Assembly: GCA_022818135.1 (NCBI GenBank)
Contig: JAFMSR010000002.1
Span: 47,465,499-47,529,498, forward strand
DNA from: Saxidomus purpurata
Lineage: Eukaryota; Mollusca; Bivalvia; Venerida; Veneridae
DNA length: 64,000 nucleotides
Reading direction: 5' to 3'
Part shown: positions 42,600-54,876 of the stretch, one piece after another
How positions within the stretch are numbered: position 1 is the first letter of the stretch
Layout of the letters: every line of letters starts with the position of its first letter
Position numbers and translations under genes: made by a program
The notes under the pieces: model-generated
Told to the model about the DNA's origin: nothing
The model's input: only the letters and a program-made list of their open reading frames with translations
The model's database searches: none

Positions 42600-43024
42600 T
42601 TTTAAAGCTTCCTCAATGTATATTATATGTGAACGACAAGTACACTCAGTATTTACAGTATACAAACGAAACTTGAAAGTAAATGTATAAAATGACGAAA
42701 CAGTTTTGAAATTAATTTTACCTAAGTATTTCATTCATTAAACTTGATTTCTTTACCAGAGAAGTTTGGCTATTTAAACTGCTTAAATAACGCGTTTTTG
42801 CAAGCTTACAGATTTCGAAAGCATCTTCCATTAGTATTTCAAAACTTTTGATAATTGTTTCGATTCGTAATAAGGGCTTTGTATTTTCATTTACATGTTT
42901 GTTTACTCCAAATATCTTACTTTGGCCATTCCAAGGTATTACAAGAGGAGTAAATGATCCCGCATTATCTTATATATCCGTATTATTTTCTTGTTTAGTT
43001 TGTGTTGTTTTTTGCCTTTTGCTT

Positions 43025-43978
43025 TTTAGCTCACCTGGCACAAAGTGCCAGAGTGATCTATTAGGATCGCATTCCGTCCGTCGTCCGTCCGTCTGTCCGT
43101 CCACCATTTCCTTCAAACGACATCTCCACTGACACCACTGGGCCAATATTGATGAAACTTTGCAGAGATGTAGCTCTATCAAAGTTGTTCAAAGAATTCC
43201 ATTCTATGCAGAACTCTGGTTGCTATGGCAACAAATAGGAAAAACTTTAAAAATCTTCTTCTCTGAAACCACAAGGCATAGAGCTTAGATATTTGGCATG
43301 TAGCATTGTCTAGTGGACCTCTACCAAGATTGTTCAAATTATGACACCCAGGTCAAAATTGACCCCGCGCGGGTGGTCACTTAGTTTTGCATAGGCTTAT
43401 ATAGGAAAAACTTTTAAAATCTCTTTCTCTGAATCCACAAGGCCTAGAGCTAAGATATTTGGCATGTAGCGATGGCTAATGGACCTCTACCAAGATTGTT
43501 CAAATTATGACCCTCGGATCAAAATTGACCCTGCACGGGGGTCACTTAGTTTTACATAGGCTTATATAGGAAAAACTTAGGAAAGAGCTTAGATATTTGG
43601 CATGTAGCATTGTCTAGTGGACCTCTACCAAGATTGTTCAAATTATGACCCCCGGGTCAAATTTGACCCCGCGCGGATAGTCACTGAGTTTTGCATAGGC
43701 TTATATAGGAAAAAACCTTTAAAAATCTTCTCTGAAACCACAAGGCCTAGAGCTTAGATATTTGGCACGTAGCATTGTCTAGTGGACTTCTACCAAGATT
43801 GTACAAATTATGCCCCTTGGATCAAAACTGACCTTTCCCTAAGAGGTAGAGGGGGGGGGGGTCATTTGTTTTACAAAGATGTATGTAAGAAAATATAACA
43901 TTGTCTAGCGATCTTCCACCAGGCAAGTGGACTTGTACCAATTTTAGCGATATAGGGCCATCTTGGCCCTCTTGTTTG
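43025..43978. mobile_element. Helitron-like element, four ~165-bp internal units
   Basis: Starts TAGCTCACCTGGCACAAAGTGCCAGAGTG (written in two parts: TAGCTCACC, then the TGGCACAAAGTGCCA hairpin), contains GTCCGTCGTCC-type runs and four units of CACAAGGC(C/A)TAGAGCTTAG... GACC...GG(T/A)CAAAATTGACC, and ends GGGCCATCTTGGCCC-TCTTG. It has the same ends as 10637-11690 and 61155-62133. No helicase frame, so non-autonomous. Confidence 0.7.
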
Positions 43979-44279
43979 TATAATTCTTGCTATATTTCGT
44001 CCTTTGTTTTGGTTCTTGCTGAATTTAGTCTTATCTGTTGTATCCTATCTCTTCCTTATTTGTATAATGTGTGCCATATTTATTTTTTGTTTTGTACAAA
44101 TTATACTTTGTTTTGTACTTTTCCGTATTTGTAAATTTGTGCTGAATGTTGTATTTTCTTTACTTGTTAACAAGAACTATCTTTAAAAAAAAAGATGGGC
44201 GGCGCAATTTTGAGTATATGAAAGCGATTGGTAGCTATATTTTATAGAAACAAAATTTAGTCAGTCAGAAGGCGCCAGA

Positions 44280-44385
44280 TGTCAAGGGTAAGAAAAGATG
44301 TGCGGGACGCGAACCCAAGGCCCTTCGCTTACAGAGATGTTAGATGGAATGCTCTCCCTACTGAGCTAAGCGGCCAATTGCCTGT
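44280..44385 (-). repeat. tRNA-derived SINE head
   Basis: On the minus strand GGCCGCTTAGCTCAGTAGGG (A box) and CTTGGGTTCGCGTCCCGC (B box) are separated by an over-long middle. The head is well preserved and should still be recognised by polymerase III factors. Confidence 0.7.
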
Positions 44386-46905
44386 TTTCTCCCCAATTGT
44401 AATTAAATATGCACCAGGGAAACAAACTTAATTCTTGTTTTCTTATCAAATATGTTACTCGAGTTATTGACCGTTATTCACTGGCCGAGAAAGTTTAATT
44501 ATTCTACACTTTTAATTAACATTAGTTTGGCGGTAACAACATATTATGTTGATGAATATGAATTATTTACGTACTAAAATTATAAATCCATTCAAGAAAG
44601 ACTGAAAACGCAAGAGTATGTTACTGACCTTTTTCATACGGTATTATCCGGTTACAAGGTGCTTCAAGCGTAAATTTCTCAATTCAAAAAAGGTTAAACA
44701 TTCAAATTGTCATTTCATAGGCGGTTGAAAAGTTCCCAACTTCCGGTCAAAAGCGACGTTAATATGGCTGCGCCGAAAAAAAACCTCATCTTTATGGATC
44801 AATCAATCGAAACGTGGATTATTCATAGTAAATCAATTTTACAAGTAATTCAGATAAATTTAGATAAATATATACATACACTATAGCATACATGAATAGT
44901 AGCATAATGCAGCATACATAACAGTAGCATAAATGATACTGATATGCATGTTAAAAAAATACTCTACATGAAATGTTTTCAAAAACCACAGACTTTGTTG
45001 TTGTTCCTTCCAAGGAAGGGACACTTAAAGTTGTACAGACACACTTGACCGAACAATGCAGCACGTAAGCCAATTTTCGGTGTGTTTTCGTTATAAATTA
45101 AACGTTGTGATATTGAAAATGTGATGGAACCAACTTACAACCAATAGCCGTTCTTTTCCGTACACGCTACATGTTTACGTCTATAAAATATAGCTACCAA
45201 TCGTTATTTCCCTTTATGTGGTAACTTCACTGGGTAAGCTATAGTCTCACTATTTGCACTTCGAAGGCAAACCGTTTTTACAGGTTGACATTTAATAGCT
45301 GTCCGCCTTCTAGGTAAGCTATTGCACACATATACAAAATAAGCTATTGCACGTTGGACTTGCAGAAATCGCCCGACAATGCGTTTGCTTTTGCATTATG
45401 AGTTTGACAAATAGCTGAAAGAATGTTAATTTACGTATGTTTGCATAGCGTAGAAATATGCTAATATTGTTGCTGGAAGTATTGGCGCGAACTTACCATG
45501 TGACCATATCAAAGCAGATCTAGCGTGACGTAGTAACAGGTGCCTGGAGTATTAAATATTGTAGATACTAATGCCTGAATTTGCTTAGACTGTCGTAGTT
45601 TGTACTTCAATAATATATATAGAGAGATGTGCCCTAGAAGGAACTTTTGGAATGTTATAACTAGTAACATATTTGCTTCGGAAATAGCAATATTTTAGTC
45701 GATGGCGACTTTGATCTGAAACAGAGACAGCAATACACACAAATGTAGTTTGAAGGTTATGCAGGTTATCTCTAGTTAGTACTATATATAATTGCTATTG
45801 TTACGTATTACTGCAGAATGATAAGAAGCTTTGTAGAATGATTCAAGCTATAGTCAAACACCTGCATTTTAAAGTAATATTATAAATTGTGCAGCCAATA
45901 GTTCAAGAGAACACAACATATTACAAAGCATCAACGCATGATCTGTTCTCAATTGTCAAATAAATCTGTCTTGGAAGACGTGAACTTCACTCAAATGACG
46001 TAACGTAAAAAGTTCTGAATAAAATGAGTTTGTCCTTTAAAAATAAAGGTTTAAGTATTAATCTACGGAATGTGTATATTTCTGTTCATTTTACTAAGAA
46101 CCCAAGTAAAAAGGTCAAATCGTTAAAATAAACTTCAATGTTAAAGAGAGAACTCATTAGTGTTTCGACATAGAAAAATAAACATAGTATAAGTATTACA
46201 CACCAATATAATGTTTGCTATATGATTTAAAGTGTTTGGAATATGCTAGTCACAATCATCATCACGAGAAGGGTACACCTAGAACGACCCAGTTTCATTC
46301 TTGAAATTAATCATTTTGATTTTCTACTTATCGTCTTTGACAATCGAACAATCCTTTAGTCCCAAAAGCAACAATAATCTTCTATTCATTGAGACCAATC
46401 ATTCTTTGTGTCAAACAGGTATGGTGTCACACCACAGTCATTTTCCTTCATTAAAAATAGAGTAAAAATGCCTATAGACCACAGTCTCCTTTGGTCATAC
46501 AGGCACTTCTGATGTTTTACTGAAAGTCGTTCTGTAAAATACACCTTCTGTCCTTCCCAAACACTCACAAAATACACTACTCCTAACGAACAACTTTACC
46601 GCTATTTCAATACACAACCAGTCACTATGTAGTTTTCCAGTACACTCCAGCCGAATGACTCAGATGACCTCTAGTTCTGTGTTCATCCACTCTGAACACT
46701 GTAAACTGTTGATAGACAGTCTGAATGAAAATCGTCATGCAAAATATGGCCTGCAGTCAATGTTTTCTCATCACAAATACACATGCAATCTTAAAGTTGA
46801 AATTTTCACTAGGGACTAATTTAGCACCCTACGACCCGGAAGTAAAACAATACCGGTGTGACACCATATACATCAGAAGTATAGGCAGCGGTTTGGTGCA
46901 ACGAC
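44386..46905. other. intergenic, no gene seen
   Basis: 2.5 kb with only short frames. AAAATATAGCTACCAATCG at 45186 is the inverse of a phrase at 44229-44247, a weak inverted pair about 950 bases apart. Confidence 0.45.
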
Positions 46906-46928
46906 TGCGCATGCGCAGAAATGACGTT
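46906..46928. promoter_or_regulatory. NRF-1-like palindrome next to a half CRE
   Basis: TGCGCATGCGCA (46906-46917) is followed by GAAATGACGTTA, the same order and spacing as 7070-7094. It stands at the head of a CpG-rich minisatellite with GGCCATGTTG words. Confidence 0.4.
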
Positions 46929-47165
46929 ATCGCAGGTGCGCGGTGGCCATGTTGAATGACGTCACCGCAGCTGCTCGGTGGCCATGTTGAATGACATCAC
47001 TGAAGGTGCACGGTCGCCATTTTGGATGTTATTTATAGACTGGCGTTTTGGATCAGTTTGGCGTCACGGAAATCGCATACGCGGCTCCATGTTGAGTGAC
47101 GTCATCGCAGGTGCACTGCGGCCATTTTGAATGACATCATACCAGGTGCGCGGCGGCCAATTTTG
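46915..47165. repeat. CpG-rich degenerate minisatellite (~36 bp units)
   Basis: Units resemble GCAGGTGCGCGGTGGCCAT then (G/T)TTGAATGACGTCA(T/C)C. Each carries an ATF/CRE-like TGACGTCA or TGACATCA and a GGCCAT word. About six units are recognisable, with one larger gap (47030-47085). Confidence 0.8.
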
Positions 47166-47239
47166 ATTATATTTTAAGATATAGTTTTAGATAGACTTTA
47201 TACATTTATTTTTAGAAAATGTCCAAAAGTATACATAGC

Positions 47240-47440
47240 TGACTTGTATACACGATCTAGGGCACGATCGCGGCCATTCAGGGTCAGGTCTGGACACCTG
47301 AAGAAGTATTTTAAATAATTCTATTTGATAACACAATGATACAAAATTATACCTTACTAAAATGAAAAATAAAATTTTACCTTTAACGATGTGCATTCCT
47401 TGACGTTTTGCGCCTAAATGACTTTGATTGTAAACGTTCT
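47240..47440 (+). repeat. nested inverted repeat, outer left arm
   Basis: Reverse complement of about 51545-51705. Shared phrases are CACGATCGCGGCCATTCAGG, ATGTGCATTCCTTGA and GCGCCTAA(A)TGACTTTGATT. Confidence 0.85.
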
Positions 47441-47570
47441 TGCCCGAAATGATTAAATTTATTTTTAGAAATGACTAGTTTTGACACGTCATGATTTGGA
47501 AGCCATACAGTCAAGCGTGCGACGAGGTTGGACCGGTTGGTTATTAATACCCTATTCATATGTCAAAAAT

Positions 47571-47605
47571 CCTCCTCCTCCTCCTCCTCCTCCTCCTCCT
47601 CCTCT
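47571..47605. repeat. (CCT)n microsatellite
   Basis: About 11 CCT triplets. The proline run in one frame is an artefact. Confidence 0.95.
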
Positions 47606-47684
47606 CTATTTGGGCGAGGGCAAGGGAAGGCAAGAGGGAGGGACTTTCCGCGGCGGTACTTGGTAACTGCGTTGACTACTGGAG

Positions 47685-47830
47685 CTTGAAAATATAAAAA
47701 CCCCTTAAAAGCCAAATAAGCCAGCAACCGCACAGGCTACTTGTTAACTTTACTTCTTTAATTATAATGATGTACAATAGAAAATTATAAAGAGACTTGT
47801 ACTAGTTGGTTGTTTACTACCGGAGCTTGA
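47685..47830 (+). repeat. nested inverted repeat, inner left arm
   Basis: Reverse complement of 50652-50790 with near identity, including ACCCCTTAAAAGCCAAATAA, CCGCACAGGCTACTTG and AAGAGACTTGTACTAGTTGG. Confidence 0.9.
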
Positions 47831-49330
47831 AGCAAAAATCGGATAGTAAATTAACCAATGGAGCCAGGAGAGACAAAAATGATTAGCCATTCAGCAGGGT
47901 GCTAATGGCCGCCAGTTCGGTCTACTACTGTTGAAAAAGCACAGTCATTAATGTAATTATTTCAATCATTTGTATTATTAATTAGATAAAATGCCATAAT
48001 TAGTCTTTAAATATATGAATGTTGCTGTAGATCATGAGTTCGTAAAAATAGAAATTTTATTAAAATTTTGTGGAATTTTTGTGAGAAATTCTTTTTAATT
48101 GTTTCAGAAGGAAATTTTAATTTTAATATGTTAATTTGATTTTTTTTTACTTATAAATAATAAAAGAAGTAAGTGTAGATCATGATTTGCATGATCGGCG
48201 ATTCGGTTCTTGGACAGATGCTGGCTATTGTTCTTAATGTAGTTTTATTCTTATATTACACATCTTTAATGGTCCGAAAATATAATTGCGAAAGTTAGAT
48301 GTGCTTTTTAAGATTAACATTGCTGTTCGTACTACTTGACCTGACCTACTTGTTGGTTTTGGGTAAACCTACTGCGACTTTTAGTGCGCACGAACCGGAT
48401 GGAGATGGTGCGCGTTTGGCTTTTTTGGATCCGGCTGTTTTTTGACAGTAGATTACTGCTTCCATTTAGGAAATAAGTAGTGTTTTATGCATTTTCTGCA
48501 ATGTCTGGGGTATCTAGTTATAGGATCAATCACTGTTTTTGGTTAGTTATGACTTTTTATATGGGCATTACGTATGCGTTTTCTTGTTTAAGCCGTCATT
48601 AATTGTGATTATTTCTATTAACTACGTTTTTCTAGTCATTGTCCTGGTGATTATTTTGGACATTTATTAGTTGTATGTTTGTTTTTGTAATCACCAGCGG
48701 TTTGTATATGCGTGGGTTATTATGGTATGTCGCCACAGACACTATTTTTTCCTACGTAGGTATCAAATTTCTTACTCAGACACTAGAACCGCTGAAAAAG
48801 TAAAAATTTGTTAATTTCACATATTTCTATAAAATGACTAATAACTACCTAATCTACTGAGCTTCCGTCACGTGTCAAGTTGTACAGATGTAATTGTTGT
48901 AAATATATAGTACTTTTATATGATTATGGCATTCAATCTTATATTTTTAAGTACATTGTAATTAGCTTGATAGTATAGCGTTGTTTATAAAGCTCTGCCG
49001 TGGGCCTTTGAGATAGCTTTGCTATGCGGTGATTTATTACACCGTTTTGGCCTTACCGGCTTTATACCGGGTTTGTCACGTGGTAGGTATTTATAGTAAC
49101 TATTCTTATACATGTGTTTTTTTTTATATATTTATATAGAGAAAGAAGGATTTTTTGTCGATTTTGTTTAAATAAAGAAGGTTGGGAGTCCCAAATAAAG
49201 GATAAGATGCAGCATTTAGTCGATCTACACTTGCACAGTCCGTGTACTACATCATACTTCCCCTTGGTCTTTGGTATGACCTTGTGGGTGTGTGGGTTCG
49301 AGTGTTTGCCGAGAAGTCCAGTGTGTAAAC
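47831..49330. other. LINE 3' side and intergenic DNA, no gene seen
   Basis: AT-rich stretch between the inner left arm and the LINE remnant, perhaps including that element's 3' UTR. I recognise nothing else. Confidence 0.4.
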
Positions 49331-49344
49331 AGTCCTTATCTATA

Positions 49345-50651
49345 TTTTTTCAAATATTTTCCTTTCTTCAGAATATAGTGGGCAGTGAAACATTAGATGG
49401 CTAAAGTTTTCTATTTCGTTACAGTGTTGACAGTTTTTGTCGTCTTTATATCGGTCCCCTTTAAATAGCTACTTTTAAGTTTGAGCCTTGTGTACATTGT
49501 GTCTATTTTTCTATCATGATGGTACGTTTGTAATTTATTAGGAGGTTGAGGTTTAATGTTAATTTCTAAGTTATGTGTTGAGCAATATGTTTCCCATTGC
49601 TTTAAGTATTTTTGTTTAACTTTATCTTTTATGATGCTGTAGACTTCCGGTACGCTGAGCTTAATTGAAATTTCTGTACCGGAAGTGCTGCCGTATTTTG
49701 CTTTGTCGTCTGTTAATTCATTTCCGTTTATGCCCACATGACTCGGTACCCACATTAATTGAATTTCGTCCCCTCTATGCTTTATGGCTGTAACGGACTT
49801 TAAAATACTGTAAATCATTTCTTGCCTATGAGACTGACCTGATTTTATTGCTAATAAAGAACTCAGACTATCGCTAATAATGACTGCTTTTGAAATATAG
49901 TTTTCTTTGTAATAAGTTATTGCATAATCTATTGCTGCTAATTCACATGTAAATATTGAAGTTTGATGGTTAAGCTTCAGACTCTTGTTATGTAGAATTG
50001 TGCCGTCTTCTGCTATAACTACTATACCCGCCCCTGCTATTTGTTTGGACGGGTCTTTACTACCATCTGTATAAATTTGAGTAAAGTCTCTAAAGTGTCT
50101 AATAATGTTTAAATTTGCAATAATTTTGTTTCTTTCATTATCTTCTGCTTTGTTAATTTTCCCTACTAAATCTAGGTTAATCTCAGGCATTTCAATATTG
50201 ATAAGTTGTTCGTAGCACGGTTCTTGAATTTGGGTTTCGCTTAGGCCGTATTCTGTGTTTAATTTCCTAATGCTTTGTGAATAAGGTTTCTTTAAATGTT
50301 TATCACTCTTTGTCTTATAAAAATATGCTATTGGTCACAAATTTCATCGTTGATTGGTAAGTCCGGGCCCAGTCTGGAGCTTCTGGCCCAGTATTTTAGA
50401 GCTTGAAGTTCTCTCTGCAGAGGCAGTGGAATCATGGCAGTCTCGGTATGTAGAGGGAGGGTGGGGGTGTGCCTCGGACATCCTATAATGGTTTTTAGTG
50501 CCCTGTTTTGTAGTCTTTGAACTTTTTTTAGTTGTGAATCTTTAGCGGAGGCATAAACTATGCTGCCATAGTTGATTTTGCTTAAGATGAGGGCCTTATA
50601 GATATTGAGAAGGCATTTTTTGTCTGTGCCCCACGATTTCCCTTTTACATC
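49345..50651 (-). pseudogene. RNase H-bearing non-LTR retrotransposon, 5'-truncated and frameshifted
   Basis: The minus strand carries three consecutive parts of one polyprotein. 50666-50328 is the reverse transcriptase thumb (SWGTDKKCLLNIYKAL, KINYGSIVYASA). 50330-49460 is a linker plus RNase H, with Asp42 (YTDGS), Glu83 (CELAA), Asp107 (SDS) and Asp161 (GNELTDD) all present, numbered from 50190. Near 49440-49350 a C-terminal CX2C...HX4C knuckle is readable (CQHCNE, HLMFHCPLY). One-base slips near 50338 and 49470 separate the parts. The catalytic reverse transcriptase core is absent because the copy is cut at the inner inverted-repeat arm. RNase H after RT suggests the Jockey/I group. It cannot move by itself. 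Confidence 0.82.
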
Positions 50652-50790
50652 TCCGGTAGTAAACAACCAACTAGTACAAGTCTCTTTATAATTTTCTATT
50701 GTACATCATTATAATTAAAGAAGTATAGTTAACAAGTAGCCTGTGCGGTTGCTGGCTTATTTGGCTTTTAAGGGGTTTTTATATTTTAAA
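50652..50790 (-). repeat. nested inverted repeat, inner right arm
   Basis: Partner of 47685-47830. It begins exactly where LINE coding similarity stops. Confidence 0.9.
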
Positions 50791-51544
50791 AATTTTAGAG
50801 TAGGAACATAAGTCAAACTTTCATGCATACTTTTAACTTGTTAAAATAAGTAAAACCATCTTTCGGACAACATTTTATTCTCTCATTCAGGACAATTAAA
50901 ATTTTTATCATCACAAAAAGCTAAGCAAAATAAAAATAGGACAACACTTTATTAAAGGGGATTTTTACTTTACAAAACAAACACATATAACATCTAGTAT
51001 CAAAATTTTCTAAAAACTGTTAGGCTACCACGATCCAGACATACAAACTAGGTCAATCACACTTAGATCTCATTGGTCGCCGTGATTGGCCTACTCTTTG
51101 GTAACCAATCAAATTCAACCTTTGGCTATACTAGCTGGAAATTGCAGTCAGGTAAATTTCTCCTATTTCTGGCTTCAAAATGCTCATCAAATCAAATCAA
51201 ACCAATGAAATGCTATTATTTACATCATTGTCGTTAAGATGATACTTCCTTATCATGCATTTAACCTCTGACTTTGCCATTTCTGTCTCTAGAGCTACGG
51301 GGTGTTATGAGCTTTACCACGGTTCGCTGTACATTGTCTTCCTTCTCTTTTCGAAGTTTTCTATTTTTAGTGCCGCTGCCCCAAGTAATCGGGCTATACG
51401 TAGCCGTCACTCAAATCTTTGAAATGCTGGTACGATTTATCGTAATCCGGAACATATACATGTAGTACCAATTTTTGTTGCTTATAATCGTACACTTCTA
51501 CGGAACCCATTTTACCTACTTTGAACGAGTAACGATCTCAATGT
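50791..51544. other. between right arms, no gene seen
   Basis: 755 bases against 244 between the left arms, so about 500 bases were gained here or lost there. No domain recognised. Confidence 0.5.
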
Positions 51545-51705
51545 ACGTTTATAATCAAAGTCACTTAGGCGCAAAACATCAAGGAATGCACATCGTTAAA
51601 AGTAATATTCTATTTTTCATTTATCAAATAGAATTATCTTAATTACTTCGGCATGAGTCCGGAGCTGACCCTGAATGGCCGCGATCGTTCCCTCGACCGT
51701 GTACT
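51545..51705 (-). repeat. nested inverted repeat, outer right arm
   Basis: Partner of 47240-47440 with a few substitutions and short indels. Confidence 0.85.
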
Positions 51706-51714
51706 TAGAGGTGG

Positions 51715-51915
51715 TGAAAAAAGTTAGCACGAACATTTCACAATACCTACCTACTTGTGACATATTCGTACGTATTTGTCACACATAAGTGAGGTATTCG
51801 TACTGGTGTGGTGAAAATTTCGTTGGTACTAAGAGTTGTTGCAAATAGGGGGTACGAAAATTTCACAATACCTATTTGTGAGGAATTCTTACGAATTTTT
51901 CACACCTGTGAAAAT
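51715..51915. repeat. degenerate tandem/inverted TTTCACAATACCTA repeats
   Basis: Phrases (C/A)ATTTCACAATACCTA, TTGTGA(C/G)(A/G)ATTC(G/T)TACG and their inverses recur two to three times, giving local hairpins such as TTCACACC-TGTGAAAA. Confidence 0.6.
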
Positions 51916-52671
51916 TACGGTTCAACATCCGCGCTTTGTCAGAATGTACCCTTATAATGCATGCGCGATGTAAACGATCAAATTCATCGATGGTTATATT
52001 TGCGTTTATTTCTTTTGAAATGTTCAGAATGTTAAGAACAATAACATCTGTATTTTCTGTATAGGTTTCCTCTATACTAAGCAATTTCTGCGTGAATACT
52101 GTTATCTTTTAACGTTACGAAAATGTATTATGCCATGCAGAAAATTTATGCTCGTTACATGAACAAAAGTCATGCTATTGGTCCCCAGAGTATTGTTGCA
52201 ATACTGCGCAAAGCATGTTAGATATCAGAATACTACAACCTTATAGAATAGAGAGCAGCATGAATACTGTAAACCGCCGTTTTTTGGGGGACGGTTGTCG
52301 AAAGACAGCATTTCCAGAGGGAACAGAACAGAACAACAGATTAGTAAACGGATTTTGGCGTTACCGAGTTCCTTAAACCACAGGCAACTCTGCGGAAAGA
52401 AACAGTTCGAAGTGGAGTAACATCTACAATATATTTGCCTATGAAATGCCCAATTTAATCGCATGTTCGGAGAAATGCTTTATTTCACTTTACTTTAATC
52501 ATATTTTATTGCACATATTAATTCACACATACATACACCAAACATACAAAAGGGTCGGGCCAAAAGCAATCACAACGTTATCTTATACGTGCATAATGTA
52601 CGGATGGGAATCGTTCTCCTTTTTGGATCGATTGATTTATCCATCGGGCCAATGTTAACAGAGTATAGCTT
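51916..52671. other. intergenic, no gene seen
   Basis: Only short frames. An imperfect AGAACAGAACA run and an AT-rich tail are present. Confidence 0.4.
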
Positions 52672-54140
52672 CCTTACGGCCGAACGCACAACATAAAAAC
52701 AAGTAGTTCCATATATTCAGTTGTTACGAAATATACTGTCTTCTGTTTTAAAAATTATATAGTAACAGATCTAATTTATATCCAAAACATTTCAGAATAA
52801 AACAATATTATTTTGTTTTTTTTCTTATAATTTGTAACTAAAAAATCAACGAGGGATCTGTTCTGTATAGAACTAGTTTCCTACGCGGTTTTGATAACAA
52901 CTAGGCAGACCAGAGACACTGAAAGACAACTAGACAGGCCGAATAATGTTATGTCTTTTATCCGATATTGTGTTTGTGATCATAAACTATCGGAACATCG
53001 TGATACGTCATGAAATGGTACTCTTGAATTTTAAATTACAAAACTCGGAATTCAACATAAAAACACGTGCTTTAAAGTCAGTCTCCGTGGTGTAGTGGGT
53101 AAGCTGATGACCGCCTAATTTTACGAGTGGAGTTCAAATCCCGGTCAAACCCAATTTTTTAAAATAATTTTTCTTCCGGTTTTTTTCAGCTTTAACACCA
53201 CTATGATTTTAAATGTTTTCTGCAAATATTCATAAATTTTTTCATTCAAATCAAACTAATAATGATTGTACGTTTTTGTCAGGCTACATTGCGATATGCA
53301 AAAACCGTATAACTAATAAATGTTGAAATAGAAACTATTTTCGGCGCCCTTTGATGCTTTGCATCAATGGTATTCTTGTTTGTAATTGTGCTTATTAGGT
53401 CCACCATCCTCTAAAGAGGCTATAATCGGTACGACCCGTTGACTAGTTGACATTTAGTGTCTTTAAAGATATGCCAAATCACTAGTCTAAAATACGCCTT
53501 TATGCGTTTAGGTATAAAACTGAAACTTATCAGCAAATTACCTTTACAGAGGCACTTGTAGATGTCTTTTTGAAATATGACAACATATTTTTATGCTTTA
53601 AACACGTTATAATTGTATATTATGTAAATGCGTGGTTCGAAAATGAAACGAAAATGTCCGCATTTTGCCGTAGTCGGTTCGTACCTCGGTACGAATAACT
53701 GTAAGAAATCACATATATCTACATGTCTTAAATACGATTTTTAAATGCAGACAGAAATGCATTAATCTAAAGGGAAAATCAAATTCATTTCTCTGGATCA
53801 TGCTGTCATTTACAAAGAACAGATATTCTCTCAATATAAATACAAATAGGATATATTGTATTGTTACTAAAACTTTCAAACTTTACCATGATTCTTTTGC
53901 TACACTAAATTTTGGCGGGTACATTCATACATACATTAATTATATAGTATCACTATTATCATCATCATTATTACTTGTTATGAAATACTACTAGAGTCTA
54001 ATATATGTTAAATATGAAATAGCCTGCTATTAAAACATTCAGTTGATGTTTTAGACAAGTTATTAAAATTTAAAGCAGTATGGTAGAAAGGCTAATAATA
54101 ACTAGACCTGGTATATTGCGATTCGCGGTTTTTTGGAAGC
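52672..54140 (+). mobile_element. element C, longest copy
   Basis: Matches the minus strand of 16518-17440 on both sides of an insertion at about 53072-53450, and 63166-63480 at its right part (TAAAACATTCAGTTG, AGGCT...ACC(T/C)GGTATATTGC). No terminal repeats were established and no transposase frame is visible. Confidence 0.75.
53072..53450 (+). repeat. SINE plus dispersed unit inserted in element C
   Basis: A tRNA-like head, AGTCTCCGTGGTGTAGTGGG (A box) and GGAGTTCAAATCCCGG (B box), is followed by a body and by a copy (53385-53446) of the 72-bp unit found in tandem at 10427-10578. The other element C copy lacks all of this. The head resembles the blocks at 2341 and 3598, though in the opposite orientation. 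Confidence 0.7.
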
Positions 54141-54395
54141 ACTCACCGAGATAGTTAATATAAACAGCAAGTAGTTGTTCTACAATAGGTATATACTGAA
54201 TCAATTTATAACAAAAGATTGATTTATCAATTTTAAGCTTTTTTTGAAAAACAGAAGAGCCATTGTCATAACCTTCTTGACGTCAGTCGGCACTGTGGCC
54301 TTGAATCTGGCCATATGACCTTACCTGTTGAGTGCGACGTTAAATCCGAATCAATCAATTGGCACAATACAATCAATCCTATGGGCATATCCCAT

Positions 54396-54828
54396 GTTGT
54401 TATTCGGTATGTTGTTATTGTTGCATTTTAATTCTTCTTTTACATTGTTGAAGGCCATATGAAAATAAGATTTGTTCTAAATTATAAATTTACTTCTACA
54501 AATATATTTCCGCACTAACTTTTGGACTAAATTTTTGAGTGTCTGTCGTATCAAAAGAAAGTTCAACAATTTAAACAATTTTTGTCTTACTTTTGTCATA
54601 TCTAGCTTTGCTAAAAAATAGAGTTTTGAAAAATATGATTGTTCAATTGAAATGTATAACTAGTAAATCATATTTGTTTGATATTTCTTTATCAACGATA
54701 TGTTATTGTTGCTGCATTTTAATTCTTCTTTTACATTCAATTTGTTGAAGGCCATATGAAAATAAGATGTATTTTGATTTACATGTAAATCCTTGTATGT
54801 CTGATATGTAACCTTCATGAAATAAAGA

Positions 54829-54867
<39 letters not shown>

Positions 54868-54874
54868 CATTATT
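54396..54874 (+). mobile_element. 479-bp retroelement tail with (TTA)n end and 7-bp duplication
   Basis: ATCCCAT is duplicated at 54389-54395 and 54875-54881. The intact element B copy at 19290 has this site once. The insert ends GAAATAAAGATT then (TTA)n, a LINE/SINE-type 3' tail, and holds two direct copies of a roughly 70-base unit (TTAATTCTTCTTTTACATT, GAAGGCCATATGAAAATAAG). Confidence 0.85.
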
Positions 54875-54876
54875 AT
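54831..54876. repeat. (TTA)n microsatellite tail
   Basis: About 14 TTA triplets with one TCA, forming the 3' end of the inserted retroelement. Confidence 0.93.

Noticed and set aside
47571..47605. Polyproline coding stretch
   Set aside because: It is a (CCT)n microsatellite in a short frame without other support.
49114..49404. 96-codon plus-strand frame
   Set aside because: It is largely antisense to the C-terminal knuckle region of the LINE on the minus strand.
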